11,259 bases of DNA, taken from the NCBI GenBank assembly GCA_903819815.1, contig CAIJFC010000101.1, forward strand, positions 1 through 11,259, given 5' to 3'. This DNA is from an uncultured Bacteroidota bacterium. GTDB taxonomy: Bacteria; Bacteroidota; Bacteroidia; Flavobacteriales; Flavobacteriaceae. Positions 1-5,329 of this stretch are shown here, piece by piece. The position numbers and the translations under genes are program-made. Positions within the stretch are counted from its first letter, which is position 1; each line of letters opens with the position of its first letter. The notes under the pieces are model-generated. The model searched no databases. It saw nothing but the letters and a program-made list of their open reading frames with translations, and had not been told where the DNA came from.

Positions 1-1814
1 ACGTCTGCCTGTTTTATGTATGGGGAACGCAAGATTCTATCCCATGACCATTTTTGATTGATTGGACGTTGGCTTTTATCAAGATCAGACACCCTTACTA
101 ATTCTTTGTCTAGAAATCCGTCTTGTTGTAAGAAAACATTTAATTCATTCGAAAATGGAAAATACATAGTTTCGGCTACTTTTTTCCATGATTGCAATTC
201 AGCATCTGAAATGGATGTTTTTTCTGAAATTCTTTTGTGATCTGAAGGGTATTCCAGAGCTACCTTTTGAATTTGTTCGTAGGTATAATCCAAGCACCAT
301 TTTGCAATGTAATTGGTATAAAAATTATTATTTACGTTGTTTTCATATTCATTTGGTCCGGTAACTCCCAGAATTACATACTGTTTTTTATTGGCAGAAA
401 AAGTAGCTCTTTGGTGCCAGAAACGAGCAATTCCAATCAAAACTTCCAATCCTTTTTCAGGAATATAAGAGTAGTCGCCAGTAAATCGATGGTAGTTAAA
501 AATGGCAAAGGCAATGGCTCCATTTCTATGAATTTCTTCAAATGTAATTTCCCATTCGTTATGACATTCTTCGCCATTCATAGTTACCATTGGATACAAT
601 GCAGCACCATTAGTGAACCCTAATTTTGCTGCGTTTTCAATTGCTTTATCCAATTGATTGTAACGGTAAGTCAATAAATTCCTAGCTACATTTTGATCTT
701 TTGTAGCCATGTAAAACGGAATACAATAGGCTTCGGTGTCCCAATAGGTGGATCCGCCATATTTTTCTCCTGTGAATCCTTTAGGCCCAATATTCAATCT
801 CGAATCTTTTCCTAAATAAGTCTGATTTAATTGAAAAATATTGAATCGAATTCCTTGTTGCGCTTTGATATCGCCATCAATTGTGATGTCGGACATTTCC
901 CAAATTTTAGCCCAAGCTTGAATTTGTTTTTCTAATAATTGGTTGTAACCAAAAGCTAAAGCGGTATTAATTAAATTTATAGCGGCACTTTCAGTGTCAT
1001 TATGATTTAAAGAAACGGTATATCCGCCTAGTTTTTCAATTGCTACAACCGCACCTTTATTGGCATTTACAATATAATCAAATTGAATTTTTTCAGAATC
1101 GGAATGGTTATTATCAGGAATAGCATTTTGATTTTTATCATCTATGAAAATAGAGTTTTGCATAAATGTAGTGGCGACAAAATGTGTTTTAAAGGTTTGC
1201 GCCGTGACAAATCCGGCATTACCAGAATTTTTTACCGATAGGGGTTCCCAAAACTTTTCTTCCCAATTGGCATCTTCATTGGTAACTCCAGCATCTATAT
1301 AGGGCTTAAAAACAATTTTGGCATTTTTATTTAAAGGGGTAATCCCATATTTTATAACACCTAATTCATCTAGATCTAATGATAAAAATCGACGAATGTT
1401 AACTGAAATTTCAGTGTCATTTTGTAAAGTAGCTTCAAAAGAACGGTTGTACCAACCTTCTTTCATATTTAATTCTCTCCGGAAATTATTTACTGCTTTA
1501 CAAGTATTTAAATCAAAAGTTTCCCCGTTGATTTCAATTTCAATACCAATCCAATTTGGAGCATTCAAAACTTTGGCAAAATAGTCAGGGTAGCCATTTT
1601 TCCACCAACCTACTTTAGTTTTGTCTGGGTAATAAATACCCGCTATATAACTTCCTTGGAATGTTTTTCCGGTATATTTTTCTTCAAAATTAGCGCGTTG
1701 CCCCATTGCCCCATTTCCAATACTGAAAAGGCTTTCGGATGATTTTACACTATTTTTATCAAATCCATTTTCTATGATCGACCAATCGCTTGGTTGTATA
1801 TAATCTTGGTTCAT
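1..1814 (-). CDS. mapA: maltose phosphorylase, glycoside hydrolase family 65 (3' end cut by window edge)
   Basis: Cytoplasmic inverting phosphorylase: maltose + phosphate gives glucose + beta-D-glucose-1-phosphate. I translated the minus strand from the ATG at 1814-1812; it stays open to the window edge, giving 604 residues of an expected 750-770. The first ~275 residues fit the GH65 N-terminal beta-sandwich and residues from ~325 on the (alpha/alpha)6 catalytic barrel. Visible landmarks are YWDTEAY (W358-D359-T360-E361), MNGEECHNEWE (412-422) followed by FEEIHRN, and GPNEYENNVNNNFYTN, whose Glu489 matches in position the general acid Glu487 of Lactobacillus brevis maltose phosphorylase (from memory). 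RSPYIKQAD lies at the cut end. The phosphate-binding C-terminal part is outside the window. It is the last visible gene of the lacI-MFS-pgmB-GH65 group, 87 nt after pgmB. Kojibiose or trehalose phosphorylases share the fold; the strong match of the 412-430 segment and the maltose context favour maltose. Confidence 0.93.
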   Translation of the reverse strand, partial: MNQDYIQPSDWSIIENGFDKNSVKSSESLFSIGNGAMGQRANFEEKYTGKTFQGSYIAGIYYPDKTKVGWWKNGYPDYFAKVLNAPNWIGIEIEINGETFDLNTCKAVNNFRRELNMKEGWYNRSFEATLQNDTEISVNIRRFLSLDLDELGVIKYGITPLNKNAKIVFKPYIDAGVTNEDANWEEKFWEPLSVKNSGNAGFVTAQTFKTHFVATTFMQNSIFIDDKNQNAIPDNNHSDSEKIQFDYIVNANKGAVVAIEKLGGYTVSLNHNDTESAAINLINTALAFGYNQLLEKQIQAWAKIWEMSDITIDGDIKAQQGIRFNIFQLNQTYLGKDSRLNIGPKGFTGEKYGGSTYWDTEAYCIPFYMATKDQNVARNLLTYRYNQLDKAIENAAKLGFTNGAALYPMVTMNGEECHNEWEITFEEIHRNGAIAFAIFNYHRFTGDYSYIPEKGLEVLIGIARFWHQRATFSANKKQYVILGVTGPNEYENNVNNNFYTNYIAKWCLDYTYEQIQKVALEYPSDHKRISEKTSISDAELQSWKKVAETMYFPFSNELNVFLQQDGFLDKELVRVSDLDKSQRPINQKWSWDRILRSPYIKQAD

Positions 1815-1901
1815 TTATTTTTTTATTTAAAGTTTCATTTTGCAATGAGACTTATTTTTATTTCGCTATAATTTTTTTGATTGCGTTATTTTTTTTGGCT
1901 T

Positions 1902-2558
1902 TTATGAGTTAATTAAGTCATTAATAAAAGATTCATTTATTTTAGTTGAATCTTCAAAAATATAATTGGCTTCAAATAATATTTTTTTTTCGCCAATTCC
2001 AATACTGATCATTTTAGCGGTATTGGCGGCTTGAATTCCAGCCACAGAATCTTCAAAAACAATTGAATTTTCATTTTCAATTCCTAATTTTCTAGCTGCC
2101 TGCAAAAAAACTTCGGGATCGGGTTTGGCATTTGTAACATCATTTCCATCAACAATAGCATTAAAATAATTTAGTATTCCTGTTTTTTCTAAAATAGGCC
2201 TTGCGTTTTTACTCGCAGATCCTAATGCAATTTTTTGGTTGTTGGATTTTAAAAATTTTAATATTGGGAGTATTCCCGGTAATAATTCTCTTTCATCCAT
2301 GGTAACTAAAAAGGATAAATAGGTTTCATTTTTTTGAAACAACCATTTGTTTTTGTCTTCTTGCGAAGCAGTCACTTTTCCTAATTCTAAAATTATATCC
2401 AATGATCGGACTCGGCTAACCCCTTTTAAAAGTTCATTGTCCTGTAATGTAAATTCGATTCCTAGTTGGGTTGCTATTTGCTGCCAAGCAATAAAATGAT
2501 ATTTTGCAGTATCAACAATTACTCCATCTAAATCGAAAATAAAGGCTTTTATATTCAT
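1902..2558 (-). CDS. pgmB: beta-phosphoglucomutase (HAD superfamily)
   Basis: Converts beta-glucose-1-phosphate, the product of the adjacent maltose phosphorylase, to glucose-6-phosphate through a beta-glucose-1,6-bisphosphate intermediate; cytoplasmic and Mg-dependent. The 218 residues match the usual ~220. HAD motif I is FDLDGVIVDT, with nucleophile Asp9 and acid/base Asp11. The cap carries His21 (in KYHFIAW) and LKGVSR with Arg49. Motif II is GSASKN (Ser114-Ala115-Ser116-Lys117), motif III Lys145 in AKPDPEVF, and motif IV FEDSVAG with Glu169-Asp170. These correspond almost one to one with the Lactococcus lactis enzyme (Asp8, Asp10, His20, Arg49, Lys145, Glu169, Asp170), so beta-specific mutase is a firmer call than generic HAD phosphatase. 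It starts 8 nt after the stop of the transporter gene, so the two are almost certainly cotranscribed. Confidence 0.95.
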   Translation of the reverse strand: MNIKAFIFDLDGVIVDTAKYHFIAWQQIATQLGIEFTLQDNELLKGVSRVRSLDIILELGKVTASQEDKNKWLFQKNETYLSFLVTMDERELLPGILPILKFLKSNNQKIALGSASKNARPILEKTGILNYFNAIVDGNDVTNAKPDPEVFLQAARKLGIENENSIVFEDSVAGIQAANTAKMISIGIGEKKILFEANYIFEDSTKINESFINDLINS

Positions 2559-2566
2559 GTTATTAT

Positions 2567-3922
2567 TTAATCTGAAATGGCGTTTTTATCTGTAATTAAT
2601 AGCGTACTAACTCCACCTAAAAGTAAAGAAATTCCAGCCAAAGTCATTGCGTGAATGGAATCATTGCCTATAAGTTTGTAGAGTAAATTGATTCCTCCCA
2701 AAGCAGCAATGATTTGCGGAATCACAATAAACATATTAAACAACCCCATCATAGTCCCCATTTTCTTAGGATCTACAGCGCTGGATAACATGGCATAGGG
2801 CATGGATAAAATACTTCCCCACGAAATTCCTATTAATATAAAGGAATAGAGTAAGGTGTCTGGTTTAGAATAAAACATCATAATAAATCCTAGCCCTCCT
2901 AATAATAAGGAAACGCTATGAATGTATTTTCTGTTAATTTTTCTTTTTGCAGTGTAAAATGTTAGCAATAATGCAAATGCCATCGATGACAATCCATAAA
3001 CTCCCATTGAAGAACCTACTAGATTTGCGGCATCTTGGTATTTGCCATTGGCAATATCAAAAGCTTCTGCGTCTCCTTTTTTGGATAAATCATAATTTTT
3101 TTCAATTGGGGCAGGGGCTTTATAAACATATTCTGTTAATGCTGGCGTAGCCATACTCCACATCGTAAAAAAGGCGAACCAACTGAAAAACTGGATTAAT
3201 CCCAATTTTTTCATCGTGGAAGGCATTCCTTTTAAACTTATAGAAATATCCTTAAAAAAATTAGCTTGTTTCTTTTCTTTTTCAAAAACGGTAATATCTT
3301 CTGGTGGGTATTCTTTGGTAGTAAAAATGGTATAGAGAATACTTGCAATAAATACAAATGCACCAATTGCAAATCCCACTTTTACAGACATTGGTAAAAC
3401 ACCAGCATCAGCTTCATTAGGAACACCAAATTGATCCAACATCCAAGGCAAATTACTGGCAATCCATGTTCCAATTCCAATAATTAATGTTTGCATTACA
3501 AACCCGTATGATCGTTGAGAATTGGGAAGTTTGTCGGCAACAAGCGCCCGAAAAGGTTCCATACTGATATTAATGGAAGCGTCTAAAACCCACAGTAATC
3601 CTGTAGCAATCCAAAGAGTAGGTGAATTGGGCACTAAAAATAATGCTAAAGAGCTCAAAATTGCACCAATTAGAAAAAACGGCTTGCGTCTTCCAAATTT
3701 AGGATGCCAAGTGTTATCTGATAAATAGCCAATTATTGGTTGAACAATTAGACCTGTAAGTGGGGCTGCAATCCATAGTAAAGGGATTGCATCTTGTTCT
3801 GCTCCTAAAGTTTGGAAAATTCGCGACATGAATCCTCCTTGAAGAGCAAAACCAAATTGTATTCCTAAGAAGCCAAAACTCATGTTCCAGATTTCCCAGA
3901 AACGTAATTTACGCTTTTCCAT
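2567..3922 (-). CDS. MFS disaccharide (probably maltose) transporter, GPH/SLC45-like
   Basis: Inner-membrane carrier, inferred to bring maltose from periplasm to cytoplasm by cation symport. The 451 residues have about 12 hydrophobic segments. The loop between TM2 and TM3 has the MFS signature GYLSDNTWHPKFGRRKP (65-81), with the GRRKP form seen in sucrose/maltose carriers. The start FWEIWNMSFGFLGIQFGFALQ and SMEPFRALVAD (120-130) also fit that group. A charged cytoplasmic loop (~202-240) separates the two halves. A hydrophilic loop of about 38 residues (263-300), rich in Lys, Asp and Glu, lies between TM7 and TM8 and should face the periplasm. Substrate is inferred from the neighbours: phosphorylase and beta-PGM downstream need intracellular maltose, and the sus genes supply maltodextrin. 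It is the first metabolic gene after lacI, with 143 nt between them holding a dyad and a repeated element that probably control it. Confidence 0.88.
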   Translation of the reverse strand: MEKRKLRFWEIWNMSFGFLGIQFGFALQGGFMSRIFQTLGAEQDAIPLLWIAAPLTGLIVQPIIGYLSDNTWHPKFGRRKPFFLIGAILSSLALFLVPNSPTLWIATGLLWVLDASINISMEPFRALVADKLPNSQRSYGFVMQTLIIGIGTWIASNLPWMLDQFGVPNEADAGVLPMSVKVGFAIGAFVFIASILYTIFTTKEYPPEDITVFEKEKKQANFFKDISISLKGMPSTMKKLGLIQFFSWFAFFTMWSMATPALTEYVYKAPAPIEKNYDLSKKGDAEAFDIANGKYQDAANLVGSSMGVYGLSSMAFALLLTFYTAKRKINRKYIHSVSLLLGGLGFIMMFYSKPDTLLYSFILIGISWGSILSMPYAMLSSAVDPKKMGTMMGLFNMFIVIPQIIAALGGINLLYKLIGNDSIHAMTLAGISLLLGGVSTLLITDKNAISD

Positions 3923-3948
3923 TATCGTTTTATAAAAATGATTTGAAC

Positions 3949-3967
3949 GATAAGCGCGATGCTTATC
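3949..3967. promoter_or_regulatory. perfect 7-5-7 dyad, candidate LacI-type operator
   Basis: GATAAGC (3949-3955), spacer GCGAT, GCTTATC (3961-3967): a perfect inverted repeat 27 nt before the start codon of the MFS gene. A 19-bp odd-centred dyad with a GC-rich middle in AT-rich DNA resembles LacI-family operators, and a LacI-family gene is the next one upstream. On the minus strand a TAAGTTTT sequence (3968-3975), close to the Bacteroidota -7 consensus TAnnTTTG, lies immediately upstream, so the dyad would sit over the transcription start, a repressing position. No T-run follows it on the minus strand, so it is not an obvious terminator of lacI. Binding is inferred. Confidence 0.5.
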
Positions 3968-3984
3968 AAAACTTATTTTAAATT

Positions 3985-4004
3985 TTCGAAGTAAAAATAT
4001 AAGC
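3985..4004 (+). repeat. 20-bp element, copy A (lacI-MFS gap)
   Basis: TTCGAAGTAAAAATATAAGC. It matches copy B in front of susC at 19 of 20 positions, the only difference being at position 10 (A here, T there). Similarity stops abruptly on both sides. It lies 62 nt before the MFS start codon and is inverted relative to that gene. It is directly followed by TTTGATAA (4005-4012), which forms an 8-bp inverted pair with TTATCAAA (3963-3970) overlapping the dyad. It is likely a binding site for a shared regulator; which protein binds is not known. Confidence 0.5.
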
Positions 4005-4065
4005 TTTGATAATCTGCCGTAAATATATAATTTTTTTTATAACAAAAGTAAAATGGAGAAATTTA

Positions 4066-5106
4066 TTATGGTTTTGTCGATTCCCGTTCTACCAATTCCG
4101 TTTCAATAACTTCTGTTTTGTAGTGTTCTTCAATTTCTCCATCTTCATTTTCAATCTCTTCCATTTCCAATCTTTCAATCAGCATTTTTGCAGCTTTAGC
4201 TCCCATTTTTACTCCATTTTGCCCAACGGTTGTAATACTTGGCGAAGAATATTTAGAGATTAATCCATCAGTAAATCCAATAATAGATAAGTCTTCAGGG
4301 ATTTTAATTCCCAAACGGGTTGCCACTTTAATAGCTGTTACTGCAAATAATTCATTTACTGCAAAAATGGCATCAACGGATTTTGTTTTTAATAAATCTT
4401 CAATGGAATCCTCAAAATGTTCGGTGTCTTCAATTCGAATTATCAAACTTTCGTCTAATTTGATATCATTGTTTTTCAATGCTTTTTTATAGCCATCAGT
4501 TCGTAATTTTCCTACACTTACATAATCAACCGTGGTGATTAATGCAATTTTTTTCAATCCTTTATCAATTAGAAATTGAGTAGCATTGAAAGCGGCCAAA
4601 TGATCGTCAATGATAACTTTATCGCAAAGAATATCGTTTGTAATTCTATCAAACATAACCACTGGCATTCCTTGATTGATAATTTCAGTAATATGATGAA
4701 AGTCCTTTTTTTGTTGTGTTTCTTTAGAAAGGGACATTATAAACCCATCTATATTTCCATTTGCTAACATCTCCATATTGATGACTTCTTTGTCGAATGA
4801 TTCATCAGAAAGGCAGATAATAACATTGTAACCGTTTTGATTTGCCACATGTTCAATACCGCTAATTATTGTAGTAAAAAAGTGATGAATAATCTCGGGA
4901 ATTATAATGCAAATGGTTTTGGTTTTTCGGTTTTTTAGACTTAAAGCGATATTGTTTGGTTTGTAATTGTAGAATTTTGCAAAAGCTTGTACCTTTTGCC
5001 TTGTATCTTCACTGATTTCCAAGCTATTACGTAATGATTTAGAAACAGTAGATATAGAAACATCGAGCTCTCTAGCAATTTGTTTTAAAGTAATTTTTTT
5101 CTTCAT
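4066..5106 (-). CDS. LacI-family transcriptional regulator of the maltose/starch genes
   Basis: DNA-binding regulator of 346 residues, the usual LacI length. The N-terminal helix-turn-helix is TLKQIARELDVSISTVSKSL (6-25), followed by ISEDTRQKV and the hinge helix region YKPNNIALSLKNRKT (48-62), whose Leu should insert in the minor groove at the operator centre. Residues ~63-310 form the periplasmic-binding-protein-like sugar domain (ICIIIPEIIHHFFTTIISGIE; FIMSLS; MFDRI; VIIDDHLAA; IALIT; DAIFAVNELFA; DLSIIGFTDG; SSPSITTVGQ). The end ETELVERES matches the family's usual TELVVRES. Before it, residues ~313-328 are strongly acidic. It is transcribed in the same direction as the MFS-pgmB-GH65 genes and divergently from susC, so it probably controls both. 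Maltose or a derivative is the likely effector (inference). Bacteroides uses the unrelated SusR for this job. Flavobacterial homologues are often called MalR. Confidence 0.9.
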   Translation of the reverse strand: MKKKITLKQIARELDVSISTVSKSLRNSLEISEDTRQKVQAFAKFYNYKPNNIALSLKNRKTKTICIIIPEIIHHFFTTIISGIEHVANQNGYNVIICLSDESFDKEVINMEMLANGNIDGFIMSLSKETQQKKDFHHITEIINQGMPVVMFDRITNDILCDKVIIDDHLAAFNATQFLIDKGLKKIALITTVDYVSVGKLRTDGYKKALKNNDIKLDESLIIRIEDTEHFEDSIEDLLKTKSVDAIFAVNELFAVTAIKVATRLGIKIPEDLSIIGFTDGLISKYSSPSITTVGQNGVKMGAKAAKMLIERLEMEEIENEDGEIEEHYKTEVIETELVERESTKP

Positions 5107-5115
5107 GAGAAAATG

Positions 5116-5137
5116 ATAAATTTATATTTGATAAATT
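5116..5137. promoter_or_regulatory. overlapping palindrome and inverted repeat next to the lacI start
   Basis: ATAAATTTAT (5116-5125) is a perfect 10-bp palindrome. Overlapping it, AATTTAT (5119-5125) and ATAAATT (5131-5137) form an inverted repeat with a 5-nt spacer, and GATAAATT occurs directly twice (5115-5122, 5130-5137). They lie 9-31 nt before the lacI start codon, so they could be an autoregulatory site. The same decamer recurs at 5266-5275 in front of susC. Because the region is almost pure AT, chance contributes and the call is weak. Confidence 0.3.
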
Positions 5138-5162
5138 AGCAGGTATTTTTTTTAATTATTTG

Positions 5163-5193
5163 TAAAATTAGGATTAAAATCACAAACAATCAA
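5163..5193 (-). promoter_or_regulatory. candidate promoter of lacI
   Basis: Read on the minus strand, TTG (5193-5191), 20 nt, then TAATTTTA (5170-5163). This resembles the Bacteroidota vegetative promoter (TTG at -33, TAnnTTTG at -7) with one mismatch at the last position. It would leave a leader of about 50 nt before the lacI start codon. It is based on pattern only. Confidence 0.3.
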
Positions 5194-5244
5194 TAAACTT
5201 TTCAACACTATCACGTTTTCGTAACCCTAATTTTAAGTTTTTTT

Positions 5245-5274
5245 TTTGAAGTTGTTAAATAATGTATAAATTTA
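5245..5274 (+). promoter_or_regulatory. candidate promoter of the susCDE operon
   Basis: TTTG (5245-5248), 18 nt, TAAATTTA (5267-5274): the Bacteroidota -33/-7 pattern with one mismatch (final G is A). A run of ten T (5238-5247) leads into the -33 box. Transcription would begin near 5280, about 50 nt before the susC start codon, and the 20-bp element copy B would cover the start site. The -7 box lies inside the palindrome ATAAATTTAT (5266-5275). The position is inferred. Confidence 0.35.
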
Positions 5275-5277
5275 TTA

Positions 5278-5297
5278 TTCGAAGTATAAATATAAGC
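5278..5297 (+). repeat. 20-bp element, copy B (upstream of susC)
   Basis: TTCGAAGTATAAATATAAGC, 32 nt before the susC start codon and just downstream of the candidate -7 box. It is 19/20 identical to copy A at 3985-4004, on the same strand. It contains two TATAA units separated by one A. Its position over the likely transcription start would suit a repressor; it could also be bound by an activator acting on the divergent lacI. Confidence 0.5.
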
Positions 5298-5329
5298 AAA
5301 AAAACCAATTTTTAACTTAAACAAAATGT

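Noticed and set aside
267..623. 118-codon open frame on the plus strand
   Set aside because: It lies antisense within the well-supported GH65 gene and its translation has no recognisable domain or signal; it is a shadow of the real gene.
1835..1848. Small hairpin (TCATT-TTGC-AATGA) between pgmB and the GH65 gene
   Set aside because: A 5-bp AT-rich stem is too weak to support termination or regulation; I see no other signal in this 87-nt gap.
3949..3967. Dyad as a terminator of the lacI transcript
   Set aside because: No T-run follows the stem on the minus strand, and it is about 100 nt beyond the lacI stop but only 27 nt before the next gene; an operator fits better.
4006..4263. 85-codon open frame on the plus strand, Phe-rich
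   Set aside because: It overlaps the end of the lacI-family gene on the other strand; the Phe-rich composition is the antisense of Glu/Lys-rich coding sequence.
5238..5247. Run of ten T before susC as a possible phase-variation tract
   Set aside because: It lies upstream of the candidate -33 box, so a length change would not alter -33/-7 spacing or any reading frame; homopolymers are common in this AT-rich DNA.
5326..5328. ATG four bases before the chosen susC start
   Set aside because: It is in a different frame from susC and does not give the signal peptide; the ATG at 5330 does.
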